Source of the DNA: Chloroflexota bacterium
GTDB lineage: Bacteria > Chloroflexota > Dormibacteria > Dormibacterales > Dormibacteraceae
DNA: 51,645 nt
Assembly: GCA_005881025.1 (NCBI GenBank)
Contig: VBFO01000044.1
Coordinates: 29,716 to 81,360, forward strand
Reading direction: 5' to 3'
Translations under genes and position numbers: made by a program
Shown: positions 1 to 10,600 of the stretch, one piece after another
Position numbering within the stretch: the stretch's first letter is position 1
Layout: each line of letters starts with the position of its first letter
The notes under the pieces: generated by a model
What the model saw: only the letters and a program-made list of their open reading frames with translations
The model's database searches: none
What the model was told of the DNA's origin: nothing

Positions 1-726
1 CTCATCGGATTCAGCCAGGCGCTTCCGCGGATCCGGCGCAGAGTCGCCCGTGACCTTCGCCGCCCGCAACTGTCGCAAGAGAAGGTGATCGCGACGGTCG
101 TCAAGCTGCTGGAGGCGACTATGGTGCGCGTCGGCAACGAGGAGTACGCGCGACAGAACGGCTCCTATGGGCTGACGACCCTTCGCGACCGGCACGCCAG
201 GGTGCGCGGCAGCACCGTCCGGCTGATCTTCAAAGGCAAGACGGGCAAGGAGGTCGAGGCCGAGGTGACGGATCGAAGGGTCGCCCGCGTCGTCAGGCAG
301 TGCCAGGAGCTGCCCGGCCAGGAGCTGTTCGCATACGTCGACGCAGACGGCGAGCGGCACACGGTGTCGTCCCATGATGTCAACGACTACCTGCGCGAGA
401 CGACAGGCGAGGATTTCACCGCCAAGGACTTCCGCACGTGGGCAGGGACCGTGCTGGCGGCGACGGCGCTGCGTGAGCTGGAGGGTTTCGAGTCGGAGGC
501 CGAGGCCAAGCGCAACGTCGTGGCCGCGATCGACAGGGTGGCGAAGCGGCTGGGCAACACCCGCGCGGTCTGCCGGCGCGCGTACGTGCACCCGGCAGTG
601 GTGGACTCGTACCTGGACGGCTCGCTGGACGGGCAGCTTGCGGGTCCGGCGGTGGAGTCCGCGGTGCTGTCGCTGTTGCGCCGGAGCTTCCATAAGGAGG
701 TTCGCCGCCGCCAGCGCGCCGCCTAG
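1..726 (+). CDS. DNA topoisomerase IB, C-terminal part (5' truncated by window edge)
   Basis: Frame is open to base 1; contains KDFRTWAGTVLAATAL and the catalytic-Tyr region AVCRRAYVHPAVVDSY typical of bacterial/poxvirus-type TopIB. Confidence 0.88.
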   Translation, partial: LIGFSQALPRIRRRVARDLRRPQLSQEKVIATVVKLLEATMVRVGNEEYARQNGSYGLTTLRDRHARVRGSTVRLIFKGKTGKEVEAEVTDRRVARVVRQCQELPGQELFAYVDADGERHTVSSHDVNDYLRETTGEDFTAKDFRTWAGTVLAATALRELEGFESEAEAKRNVVAAIDRVAKRLGNTRAVCRRAYVHPAVVDSYLDGSLDGQLAGPAVESAVLSLLRRSFHKEVRRRQRAA

Positions 727-730
727 AGGA

Positions 731-1333
731 TCACCGGTGCGTAAACGGAGGCTGAAAGAAGTCGGCCACCCGCGCAGGGCGACCGTCCAGCGCGACCTCG
801 CTGAACTGGTAGAGCATCGCCGCGGTGGGCGCGAAGACCTCCACTTGACTCAAACGCAAGGAGAATTCTTGCGAGCGTCCTGGATTTGATTCGCCGACGG
901 CGCGGCGGAGATCAATGATCGGGATCACGAAGAGACGCGCCACCTCGGCCGGCGAAGGCTGAAGCGCCGCCGCCGGAGCGCCGCTCCAGACGATCACCGG
1001 CGTGATGGTGAAGCCGGATCGCGTCTCGAAGTCGTCGAGCGCGCCGAGCACGCCCGCTGGGTCGACACGCAGACCGACCTCCTCATGAAGCTCGCGCAGC
1101 GCGCAGTCCTCGACCGTCTCACCTTCGTGAACCCGGCCGCCGGGCAGCGCCATCTGACCTGCGTGGCGGCTCATGTCCGCGGTCCGCTCGAAGATGGGGA
1201 TCGCAGGCTCGCCGTCGTGGTCGACTACCACCATCGCCACCGCCGCCGGTATCAGCGACGCCGGCGACGGAACTCGCTCAAAGCGACGCAGGTTCAGCTC
1301 GATCACGGTCCGCAGCGCAGCAGTGCTGGTCAC
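731..1333 (-). CDS. NUDIX hydrolase (CoA pyrophosphatase-like)
   Basis: Nudix box GGRVHEGETVEDCALRELHEEVGL; GTG start at 1333 gives 200 aa; the longer ORF extension upstream is antisense-type sequence. Confidence 0.88.
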   Translation of the reverse strand: MTSTAALRTVIELNLRRFERVPSPASLIPAAVAMVVVDHDGEPAIPIFERTADMSRHAGQMALPGGRVHEGETVEDCALRELHEEVGLRVDPAGVLGALDDFETRSGFTITPVIVWSGAPAAALQPSPAEVARLFVIPIIDLRRAVGESNPGRSQEFSLRLSQVEVFAPTAAMLYQFSEVALDGRPARVADFFQPPFTHR

Positions 1334-1366
1334 CAACCTGAGTCGGACTATAGGAGGACAGGGCAA

Positions 1367-1388
1367 GGCGGCCGTCCCGCCGGCCGCC
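1367..1388 (-). terminator. GC-rich hairpin 3' of the GH2 gene
   Basis: GGCGGCCG-tcccgc-CGGCCGCC, perfect 8-bp stem 20 nt beyond the GH2 stop; no clear U-tract. Confidence 0.4.
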
Positions 1389-1407
1389 CCACAAGGAGGG
1401 AGGAGGG

Positions 1408-4209
1408 TCAGGCGACGACGTCGAAGCGGGTCAGGTTCCAGCCCTGGATGCTGACGACCGGCGTGGCCCCTTGCAAGAGCGACGGGTTGTAGGTCGCTGT
1501 CAACGTCTGCGATTCGCCAGGGAACAGAGTGATGTCGTTGTCGCTCCAGGCGATCGGCAGGACCTCGTTGTCGCCGGGCAGCTCCGTACCGGTGGTCGTT
1601 CCTCTGCGCACGTCCGCGCGAACGAAGAACGCGACTGTGTGCGTGGTCGATGTGTTGGTGATGGTCACAGTGGTGGTGCCGTTGGAAGTGCTCGCGGTCA
1701 CCGACACGGTCCCTGCCGCAAGGCCATTGAGCGCTGTCAGGTTCGCGTACTGGGAGATCGTCGACTTGGGCTGGCCCAGCGACTTGGACCAGTTGACGAT
1801 GTCGGCCTGCGTGGAGAGCCAATAGACGTTCCGCTCGATGGTCGCCCCGCCCTGGGACATGACCAGCTCGACAAAGTAGGTCTGCACCGGCGTGGATCCG
1901 GTCGCCGGCACCCTGGGGGTCAGCACGCCATTGACCACGACCTGACTTCCGACCGAAAGCGATGCCGATGTCTGCCGGTCGAGCACGTTGGAGTTGATGT
2001 CATACACGGTGGAGGTGACCGTCACTCCTGACTGCGTAGCGCCGCCGAGGTTGTCCACCGTCACCGTCCCGTTGTCCATCGCGTACAGCGCGTGGAGTGT
2101 GCTGTTGCCTTTCTTGGCACCGAAGTACGAGCCGGCCTGGTCGTAGTCGTTGTTGTAGAGCGCCCAGAGCAGCGTCGGCCACCCCTTGTTCATCTGCCAG
2201 TACACGGTTCCGGTCGAGGGCGAGGCCGCGTTGTTCCAGTGGTCGATGAACGCCTCGAACTGCGCGCGGGTGTCCTCGTAGTTCTGTACCTGGGCCTCGC
2301 GCACGTACTGGGCCAGGCTGGACCACGATCCATAGCGCGCCTGAATCGCCGAGTCCAGCTCTACCAGCGAGCCGAAGTGATAGCCCTTGTTACCGCTCTC
2401 ATAGTTGGTGTGGTACTGCGTCGCCCGGGGCGATTGCCACAACGTGGCCTGGTCGGATGCCGACAGGAAACGGTTGATCGAATCGATTGTCGGCACTGTG
2501 TCACCGCCGCTTTCCTCGGAGTCGAATCCCCAAGATCCGCCCTGGTTGGTGAGATCGCCCGACGCGAAATGCGTGGTGTCATACCAGTAGCTCGGTGGCA
2601 CCCAGTCGTAGGGGCCCTCCTTCTCACCCGAAGGCCCGAGCGTGCCCTGAGGATCCGCCTTGTACTCCGCGGAGGAGATGATCGGGTTGGCGGGATAGAA
2701 GTCGGACTGCGTGAAGCCGTTCAAGGCCAGGGTCTCCTGCTGCGAGGACGGCGCGTTGTCGCTCCACGACCAGTTGATCACGCTCGGGTGGTTGCGGATG
2801 TTCTGGCCGATCGTGAGCGCCGAGTTCTGATACACCGCAGCCTGCGCCGTGGTCAGGCTCGTGTTCGTCTCCCAGAAGTCGCAGCACTGGTAACCCCCGT
2901 CGACCATCAGGCCGGCCTGGTCCATCTGCTGGTAGAAATCGGCCGGCATCTGGTGGCCCTCGGTGCGGATCCCGTTCACACCCATGCTCTTCATCAGGAA
3001 GATCTGCGCCGCGGTGTCGAAGGACGAGTAGTGCAGGAACAGGTTCTCCGACCAGCCGCCGCCGCGGAAGATGAAGCGGCGACCGTTGATCGCGAAGACT
3101 CGAACGCCGTTGGGCGTCATGCTCGACGCACCGATCAGTGAGGTCGTCACGGTGCGGATGCCGAACGTCTCAGTCTGCGTCTCAGTGGTCAGACCGGTTT
3201 GCGAGAGGCTGACCGCCAGCGTGTAGAGCGGCTGCGCTCCCATCTGATAGGGCCACCACACCTGTGGACCGGTCACGTTCAGGCTCGGATAGGACCCGGG
3301 CGTGAAAGTCACCGTCTGGGTGGTGTTCGCAGGCACATTCACGGTCTGGCTGACCGTGATGAACGGGCTGGTGCCGCCGGGTGCTGTGATGGCTACGGTC
3401 ACCGTCCCGCTCTGCGCGCTCGCGGAGTGATTGGTGACGTCGGCCTTCACGGTCAGCGCCGAGCTGCTCATATCGGCGGCGTTGCTCTGGTTCACGTGTG
3501 AGTTGTCGAGACCCAGCGAGTTGCTGAGGTGCAGTTGCACTGGAAACTGGATGCCCGTGTTGTTGTCGGGCGGGATCTGGTTCCAGTCCACATCGTCGAG
3601 CGTGTACATCGCGGTCGGATTGTTGGGGTAGACCTCGAACGCAAGCGCGTTGTCGCCGGTGAGGACGCGGCTGGTGATGTCGAACGTGTAGCGAGTGAAG
3701 TCACCCTGCACCGTCGCCTGGGTGGCAATCTCCTGTCCGTTCAGCCAGACATCCGCCTGCCCGACGACTCCGTTGATGATCAGTGTCGCGTCCTGCCCGG
3801 CAGCCAGCGCGCCGTTGAAGTCGGTGCGGAACCACCACGGCACCGAAAAGCGCGCCACTGTCTCACGTCCGACGCTGGCCATGTAGCCGAGGCAGGTCTG
3901 CATGTTGTTGGAGAAGAAGACGTTCGGGCACTCGCCGTGCTGCAGCACTGCCTCCACCTCGGTGCCAGGCGCGCCGGCGTCATCAGGCGTGACGTTGAAG
4001 AAGGCGGAGGTGTTGAAGCCCGGCGTCGAGATGACGGCGCCGGTCTGGGTGGCGACCGAGCTGCTCTGGACCTCCCACCCGCCGGTGCCAATGGTGGTCG
4101 TGCCAACCGCCCCGGCCGCCGTCGCGATCAGGTGAGGTGTGGCTGCCAGCACGCCAGACGTGGCCAGCAAAGCGATCACGGATAGGGCGCGAATCCTTGA
4201 ACTAGCCAT
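1408..4209 (-). CDS. Secreted GH2 exo-beta-D-glucosaminidase-like glycoside hydrolase
   Basis: 933 aa with signal peptide; GPYDWVPPSYWYD, WGFDSEESGGDTVPT and YWQMNKGWPTLLWALYNNDYDQAGSYFGAKKGNSTLHALYAMDNGTV resemble CsxA-type exo-glucosaminidases. Confidence 0.82.
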   Translation of the reverse strand: MASSRIRALSVIALLATSGVLAATPHLIATAAGAVGTTTIGTGGWEVQSSSVATQTGAVISTPGFNTSAFFNVTPDDAGAPGTEVEAVLQHGECPNVFFSNNMQTCLGYMASVGRETVARFSVPWWFRTDFNGALAAGQDATLIINGVVGQADVWLNGQEIATQATVQGDFTRYTFDITSRVLTGDNALAFEVYPNNPTAMYTLDDVDWNQIPPDNNTGIQFPVQLHLSNSLGLDNSHVNQSNAADMSSSALTVKADVTNHSASAQSGTVTVAITAPGGTSPFITVSQTVNVPANTTQTVTFTPGSYPSLNVTGPQVWWPYQMGAQPLYTLAVSLSQTGLTTETQTETFGIRTVTTSLIGASSMTPNGVRVFAINGRRFIFRGGGWSENLFLHYSSFDTAAQIFLMKSMGVNGIRTEGHQMPADFYQQMDQAGLMVDGGYQCCDFWETNTSLTTAQAAVYQNSALTIGQNIRNHPSVINWSWSDNAPSSQQETLALNGFTQSDFYPANPIISSAEYKADPQGTLGPSGEKEGPYDWVPPSYWYDTTHFASGDLTNQGGSWGFDSEESGGDTVPTIDSINRFLSASDQATLWQSPRATQYHTNYESGNKGYHFGSLVELDSAIQARYGSWSSLAQYVREAQVQNYEDTRAQFEAFIDHWNNAASPSTGTVYWQMNKGWPTLLWALYNNDYDQAGSYFGAKKGNSTLHALYAMDNGTVTVDNLGGATQSGVTVTSTVYDINSNVLDRQTSASLSVGSQVVVNGVLTPRVPATGSTPVQTYFVELVMSQGGATIERNVYWLSTQADIVNWSKSLGQPKSTISQYANLTALNGLAAGTVSVTASTSNGTTTVTITNTSTTHTVAFFVRADVRRGTTTGTELPGDNEVLPIAWSDNDITLFPGESQTLTATYNPSLLQGATPVVSIQGWNLTRFDVVA

Positions 4210-4262
4210 CTCGCTATCCCCCGCAGCGCCCCGGCAGCCGGCCGAGGCCTAACCCCGACGCC

Positions 4263-4286
4263 AGTTAGTTAGTAAAGTTCCCATAC
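4263..4286 (-). promoter_or_regulatory. Putative ROK-type sugar regulator operator (half-palindromic)
   Basis: GTTAGTTAGTAAAGTTCCC upstream of the GH2 gene resembles TTAGTAAA-type ROK operators; inference only. Confidence 0.3.
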
Positions 4287-4512
4287 CATCTGCCTGGCGT
4301 CAAGACCCAATTTCGGGGCCACAAGGCAGGCCGGGGCCCTATGCTCGGGCGGCCTGTGGAACGCTTCGGACGGACCGAAAAGGCATCTTTGACTCGGTCG
4401 CGAAGCGCGGCTACCGGACTGCGGCGAACACTCCGTTCGTGGTTTTTGTGGTGACCCTCGCGGCGCTCTCCCCCGCCCGCTGGGGCAAATGGTCCCTTGA
4501 GGTCGATCCCAC

Positions 4513-5148
4513 GTGAGCTCCCAGGCGGAGTCCGCCCTCGGACGGCTGATCGCATTCAGCGATGGCATCTTCGCGGTCGCCATCACCCTGCTAGTGCTGT
4601 CGATCGCCGTGCCAGACCTGGGGAACAACCAGACGGACGCCAACCTTCAAGGGCGCCTGCTGGATTCCATCCCCAGCATCTTCAGCTTCGTCATCAGCTT
4701 CGTTGTGGTTGGCATCTTCTGGCTCAGCCACCATCGCCTGTTCCAGCTCATCCGTGAGTACGACCGGCCCACCCTCTACGCGAACCTGTTCTTCCTGATG
4801 ACGATCTGCTTTGTCCCCTTCCCCACCGCGATCCTCACGCGCTACGGGCAGCTGACGACCGCCGTCGTCTTCTACTCAGTGAGCATGGCGTTCGGCGGGC
4901 TCACCCTGGCGCTGCTATGGTGGCTCGCGGCCATCCGGCCGGCCCACCGCAAGCCTCAGCGGCGCATGGGCGCGTACTTCGCGCTCAGAGCCATCGGGAT
5001 GGCGCTGGTCTTCCTGGTTTCGGTGCCGGTGGCCCTGGCGAGCGTCACCGCAGCCAGGTATGCATGGCTTGCCATCTTCCCGGTCTACCTGGTGCTCGGG
5101 CGGATCTTCGCGCGTGACATCCGGGGTGAGCTTCGCCCAGGCATCTGA
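4513..5148 (+). CDS. TMEM175 family (DUF1211) potassium channel-like membrane protein
   Basis: RLIAFSDGIFAVAITLLVLSI signature (FSD motif) and six TM-like segments; GTG start. Confidence 0.88.
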   Translation: MSSQAESALGRLIAFSDGIFAVAITLLVLSIAVPDLGNNQTDANLQGRLLDSIPSIFSFVISFVVVGIFWLSHHRLFQLIREYDRPTLYANLFFLMTICFVPFPTAILTRYGQLTTAVVFYSVSMAFGGLTLALLWWLAAIRPAHRKPQRRMGAYFALRAIGMALVFLVSVPVALASVTAARYAWLAIFPVYLVLGRIFARDIRGELRPGI

Positions 5149-5183
5149 TCGCCAACCCTGGTAGGTTGAAGGTGGCTGCTCAG

Positions 5184-5204
5184 GGGTTTCCTTCTTGGAA
5201 GCCC
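5184..5204 (+). terminator. Hairpin downstream of the TMEM175-like gene
   Basis: GGGTTTCC-TTCTT-GGAAGCCC (8-bp stem with one G-U) followed by AATTTTC. Confidence 0.45.
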
Positions 5205-5231
5205 GACCAATTTTCGCGCGGGGGTGTGTAG

Positions 5232-6818
5232 ATGAATAGGTTGCGCAGGGGCGTGTTTGTGCTGGCCGCCACCGGCTCTCTGGTGGTGGTCGCAGTGTCC
5301 GGCTCGCCGGCCGTGATGGGAGCGGCGCCGCCGCGATACGCAGTGGCCAACGTCGGACCGTACGGCGGCGAGCCCTCGATCGTCTCCGACCATTTGGGCC
5401 GCCTTTATGACACCACGCCGAGCGGCGGGACCATCACGTATAGGTCCGTAGATCACGGGGCCACGTGGACTCCTACCGCCATCGCCGATCCGAGCAGCGG
5501 CGACGACTGCCTCGCCACCGACCAGGAGAACTCGGTCTACCTCTGCAACCTCGCCGGCAGCGAGGGTGCGGCGCCGCTGCAGGCAGACGTCTGGAAGTCG
5601 ACCAACCTTGGCGCGTCGTGGTCTCATGGCTCGGCTTTCATCCCCCAATGCGGGAGCACGAGCTGCTCCCCGTTCGGAGTCGACCGCGACTGGGTGGCGG
5701 CATCGATCCCTCAGGGCGGCCACACCAACACCGCCGAGGTCGTGCTGATGTACCACGACTTCTACGGGCCCAGCCAGATCTGGGTGAACATCTCGCAGGA
5801 CGGCGGCGCCACCTTCGGCGCGCCGCAGGAGGTGCTCGCCAGCCCGAATGTGACTCCGGGCGCAGTAACAGGAACGCTGGTCGCCCAGGGCTACACGTTC
5901 TGCAACACGGTTCCGGCTGGCGTCGCCATCGTGCCGCCCGGTCTTCCCCACGCCGGACGCATCTTCGTGGCGTGGATCGCCGCCGACCTGGCCCAGAACG
6001 CCACCGGCTGCAACGCCTCGATGCTGCAGTCGTTCCATACCGTCTGGATCTCGTACTCAGACGACCGCGGCGCGCACTGGACACCGCAGCAGGCGTGGGA
6101 CGCCGGCTTCGGACACGACACCTCCACCCCGTTCGTCGCCTTCACGCTCGACGACCGGGGCAACCCTTACTTCGGCCTAACGGTCAACGCCAGCTCAAAC
6201 CCGGTCACCTGCTCGGCCGAGTCGACCGCCGGCACTGTGCAGTCCGACACCTCGTGCGAGTACGACATGTACGTCATCTGGTCACAGAACGGCGGAGCCA
6301 CATGGGATGGCGGCGGCGGATTGATCCCCGGAAGCGCCGCCCAGGCATACCGCGTCAACAGTGATCGGGGCACGCATTTCTTCCCCGCGATCGCGGCCGG
6401 CGATCCAGGGCAGGTGGACGTCGCCTACCTGAGGACGCCAGAGATCCTTCCCACCGATCCGTTCGGCAAGGCGGATCCGGGCGGATGCGCCGGTCCCGGC
6501 ACCGGCGGCAACCCGCCCACCTATCCGCCGGCCTGCCAGTGGAACCTGTTCGCAGCGCAGTCGCTCAACCTCACGTCCAGCCCGAGCAAGGCTTCATGGT
6601 CGGCGACGCAGATCACCACCACTCCGATGCACATCGGGGACATCTGCAACCTGGGCATCTTCTGCGTAGCGCCGAGCTCCAATCGCAACCTGCTCGACTT
6701 CATCATGGAGGCGGTTGACCCGTCAGGCTGCGCACACATCGCCTACGCGGACGACAACACCGTGAACAAGCTCCGCGCGGCGAACCAGACCTCCGGCTGC
6801 TTCAAGATGCGGTTCTAG
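5232..6818 (+). CDS. Secreted sialidase/BNR-type beta-propeller protein
   Basis: Signal peptide and at least five Asp-box motifs: SVDHGATWTP, KSTNLGASWS, SQDGGATF, SDDRGAHWTP, SQNGGATWDG. Confidence 0.8.
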   Translation: MNRLRRGVFVLAATGSLVVVAVSGSPAVMGAAPPRYAVANVGPYGGEPSIVSDHLGRLYDTTPSGGTITYRSVDHGATWTPTAIADPSSGDDCLATDQENSVYLCNLAGSEGAAPLQADVWKSTNLGASWSHGSAFIPQCGSTSCSPFGVDRDWVAASIPQGGHTNTAEVVLMYHDFYGPSQIWVNISQDGGATFGAPQEVLASPNVTPGAVTGTLVAQGYTFCNTVPAGVAIVPPGLPHAGRIFVAWIAADLAQNATGCNASMLQSFHTVWISYSDDRGAHWTPQQAWDAGFGHDTSTPFVAFTLDDRGNPYFGLTVNASSNPVTCSAESTAGTVQSDTSCEYDMYVIWSQNGGATWDGGGGLIPGSAAQAYRVNSDRGTHFFPAIAAGDPGQVDVAYLRTPEILPTDPFGKADPGGCAGPGTGGNPPTYPPACQWNLFAAQSLNLTSSPSKASWSATQITTTPMHIGDICNLGIFCVAPSSNRNLLDFIMEAVDPSGCAHIAYADDNTVNKLRAANQTSGCFKMRF

Positions 6819-6829
6819 AATTCGGCGGA

Positions 6830-7120
6830 GTGCATCAGCTCCGCATCTACACGATCAAGCAAGGCGAGATGGCGGCGTGGATCAGCGAGTGGAAGTCGCT
6901 GATCGCGCCGCTCCGCCGGAAGTTCGGCTTCGAGGTCGTGGGGGCCTGGACGGTGGACGAGGAACGGTTCATCTGGATGCTTCACTACGACGGTCCGAAG
7001 TCCTGGGAAGAGGTCGACGCCGAGTACTACAACTCGGAGGAACGCAAGGCGATCGACCCCGACCCCGCGCGTCACATCGAGAAGAGCGAGCACTTCCTGA
7101 TGCGGGAGGTCCGGGCCTAG
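6830..7120 (+). CDS. NIPSNAP family protein
   Basis: MHQLRIYTIKQGEMAAWISEWKSLIAPLRRKFGFEVVGAW is NIPSNAP-like. Confidence 0.82.
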   Translation: MHQLRIYTIKQGEMAAWISEWKSLIAPLRRKFGFEVVGAWTVDEERFIWMLHYDGPKSWEEVDAEYYNSEERKAIDPDPARHIEKSEHFLMREVRA

Positions 7121-7134
7121 CTCACAATCCGCCC

Positions 7135-7647
7135 GTGCGCCGGAATGCGGAGGTCGCGGTCTGGTGGGATGACGCTCGAAAGAGGCGACTACCGCTCGTC
7201 TGTGTATTCAGCGGTGAGCCGGCGAGCGACTTCAGGCAGTTTGGCGAGTTGACGATCCCGGCGATGGCGTGGCTGATCCTTCTGTTGCTGCCGCTGTGGG
7301 CGCTGGGTGGGTTGCCTGGAGGGGGTTTCCTGTCGATTCAACTGCCGGTATCAGAGGATTGGCGCCGGCGCCTTCGGGTCACGTCAGGCCTTGCGCTGGC
7401 GACGATGCCTCCCACGGTGATCCTCGTGGTTGCCGCCTTCAGCGACTGGTTCGGATTGAGCATTCTGTTCTGGGTAATCGGGGCAGCCTTTTTTGGGACG
7501 TCAATGGGCCTTACCCTGTGGCGCGAGTCATGGCAGCCTCGATACAGCGAGCGGTTCAAGGATGAGCATGGCGCCAAGTACATCGTCCTGAGAGGCGTGC
7601 ATCCGCTGTTCGCAGAGGCCGTCGAAAGGAAATACCGGGAAGACTAG
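7135..7647 (+). CDS. Hypothetical membrane protein
   Basis: GTG start at 7135, 170 aa, three hydrophobic segments; stop overlaps the convergent gene stop. Confidence 0.55.
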   Translation: MRRNAEVAVWWDDARKRRLPLVCVFSGEPASDFRQFGELTIPAMAWLILLLLPLWALGGLPGGGFLSIQLPVSEDWRRRLRVTSGLALATMPPTVILVVAAFSDWFGLSILFWVIGAAFFGTSMGLTLWRESWQPRYSERFKDEHGAKYIVLRGVHPLFAEAVERKYRED

Positions 7648-10600
7648 TCCCAGGTCGCGAGCTGCTCGCGCATTCCCCTGGTGCCTGACAGGTAGCGCTC
7701 GCGGCCCAAAGCGAGAGCGGTTGCAACTATCAGCAGCACCAGCGCGACCGCGCCAAAGGCGACGAACAGGTAGCCCGCCTGGGCGATCAGCAGCAGCGCG
7801 CGCAGGGACGCCAGCGCCAGCGCAGCGCCTCCGCCGGCCAGCAGCACCCGGCTCCGCAGCGCGACTCCCGCTCCCACCGTCAAAGCGCCTTCAATCAACA
7901 GCACCACCAGCCACCACACATCGCCTTCGACCGTCAGCACAACCGCCCATCCCATCGCGAGCCCGAGGCCGGCGGCGACCAGCAGCCTGCGAATCCAGAC
8001 GTCGACCTTGAATGCCCCCTCCCGGCGGAGGCTGATGCCGGCGGCAACGAATCCAGCGCCAGGTCCGACCAGCTCCCAGGAATCGAGGCCCACGTAGCGC
8101 GCGACGAAGAATCCTGCGCTGCACGCAAACACGATCGCCGCGTACAGGTTGGGGCGAAACCCGTAATCACGCGCGTCAAGCCACAACACCCCCCCGGTGA
8201 TGAGCAGGGCCACTGAAGCCAGCACCGCCCCGAGGCTGCCGGCACCAGTGCGATCGGGAAAATTGAAGCCCGCGATTGCAGAGACGGCCAGCAGGCCTAG
8301 CCCCAGGTAACGGTGCATGTCGATCACCTGGTGCCTGCCGAGCCACATCAAAGCAGCCCTGCCGAGGCTCCAGAACACGAGGCCAAGTCCGCCCAGCATT
8401 GCGGCGTAGAGGATGGTGTCGGCGCCGGTCGAGTAGAGCAGCGTGATGGAGCCTGCAAGCGCTGACGCCGCGGCGAATGGCAGCACCCAGCGCTCCCGCT
8501 CTTGCATCCCGGCTGTGTAGATGAGCGGTGCATAGGCGAGCAGCGCGATCCCGATCGGGTCGGCATCGTTCTGCACGGCAAGGGCCATCAACGAGCCCGA
8601 CGCGAGCGTGACCGCCGCGATCTCTGTGCTCCATGCCCACCGGTTCGCGAATCGGGTCCGGATCGCAAGGCCGGCGAACCCTGCCAGCCAGGCAAGGACC
8701 GCGAATGCGACCTTCTCGGTCTCGTACTCCGACCCACGACCGAGCGCGATGAACGAGAAGTGGAGTGCTGGGCCGAGCAACAGCACCGTCGCGTATGGCA
8801 GCCACCACAGCCGGCCGCGGATGGCGGTTTGGACTGTGAGCGCGGCCAGGGCGACGAACTCGATGGCGACGATCGCAGCCGGCTCCTGCGCATACGGCCA
8901 GAAGAAAAAGACCGGGCCCGCCACCAGCATCGCGGCCATCGCATACCAGCGCTCGATGTCGTTCTTCGCGCGCAGGCTCCACTCAGCGTGAGCGGACGCC
9001 AGGGCCAGAACCATCAATCCTGCGATGCCCGCGTCAACCTTCAGCACGCCGCCCGCAAGCAGCAGACCGGTCGATGCGAAGAGTGAAGCGGCGGACCGCT
9101 CGATGGGCCGCCACCGGAGCAGCGGCCCGGCATCGCCGATCAGCGACCAGGCGAGGAAGAAAGCACCGGTCAGCACGCAGGCGGCGGCCTGCGGCCACCC
9201 GGGTAGCTGGTAGACGAATGTCATCGCGGTGCCGATGAGATCGAGCAGCAACAGCACCACCACGGCGCTGGTTTCGAACCCGACGCGATCCAAGCGTGGT
9301 CGCGCAGCGAACCAGGCGCCGGTCAGGATCACGGCTGACGCCGCCACGACTGCGCCTTGCCATGTGTCGGGCACGTAAGCGATCGATAGGCTTCCCGCGG
9401 CACCCGCCACCGACAACCAGGCCAGCCACGGAAGCTCTGATTCCTTGCGAGCGAGGGCCAGCCACCAGTAGGCGACGGCGAGAAGCGCGAAGGCGGCGAA
9501 GAGCCGCCACCAGAGCAGGTCCTCGGGTCCTGTGAAACACAGCCCGAGCGCAACGAGTGCTGTCGCGTGGACGAAGAAGCGGCGCGCCGCATTCGCAACT
9601 CTCCGCCGTGCCAGGGCTCGCGCCTGGCCGAGGCCGACATAGAAGAGCGCCAGCAGCGCATCGAACGGACCCCGCCAGCCCTGGGCGTTCAGCGCATCCA
9701 CGCCGACAAACCACGCGATGGTGAAGAGGCCGCGGGCGGCGATGGCACTGAAACGAACCGCACCCATCTCGGCAGCCACTCCGAATGCCACGGACGAGAT
9801 GAACAGCCCCGCGACGATCTCCCAGTGACCGGCTCCGATCTCAGCCCGGCGCAGGCCGACGGCGACAAGGATCAGCGCTCCGTAGAAGAAGTACGACGCA
9901 TAGCGCCTCAGAGGGATAAGGCCGGAGCGCGTAAACGGGATGACGTAAGCGACCAGGGCAAGTCCGGTCAAAGCCCCAGCCCATGGTCCGAGGTTGCCGT
10001 CGCGCCCGGTCAGCAACAGCGCCACCGGAAGCACCCCTCGCAGCGCGTACCCCGTCAGCTCGGTTGGGCCCAGGAAGTAGTCAGCGGCATAGAGCACGAA
10101 GGCGAACCAGAGCGCCGCGGTCAGAACCCACGCCTCGCCAAGCTGGTTCTCCCAGGCCGCCAGCACGAGCCCAGCCAGGACCGCGGCGTGGAGGTGCGCG
10201 ACGTGCGGCCGGTACAGGCGGCCTGCGATTCCCAGCATCTCGGGCTCGCGCTGCAGGGCGATGAGCGGGATGGCGACCGCCATCGGGAGCAAGAAATGCC
10301 CGTTGCTGACGCCAAGCGGACCTGATGCGGTGGCGGCGGCGAGGATGGCGGCTCCTTCGCCGATCCAGGCGCGCAGAGGCTGGGCCGCCAGTGCCTGCCA
10401 GGCCAGGTAGGAGAAGGCGAGCGCGGCCAGCGTTCCGGTCCACAGCCAGTCGGTTGGCGCGTAGCGGAGCGCAAGCCCGAGCGAGGCGAGCGCGGATGCG
10501 TGCGCGAACCACTGGAAGTGCGTGAACACGCGTGCCGGCAGCAGGCGCTGCCACACGGTGTAGGCAAGGGGCGCTAGCGCCACTCCGGCCGCGAGCCAGT

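Noticed and set aside
2092-3141. 349-aa plus-strand ORF
   Set aside because: Antisense to the GH2 gene, low-complexity Arg/Val/Gly-rich translation.
4269-4643. 124-aa minus-strand ORF between the GH2 and TMEM175-like genes
   Set aside because: No domain, no SD, overlaps the TMEM175 start; the region fits better as regulatory sequence.
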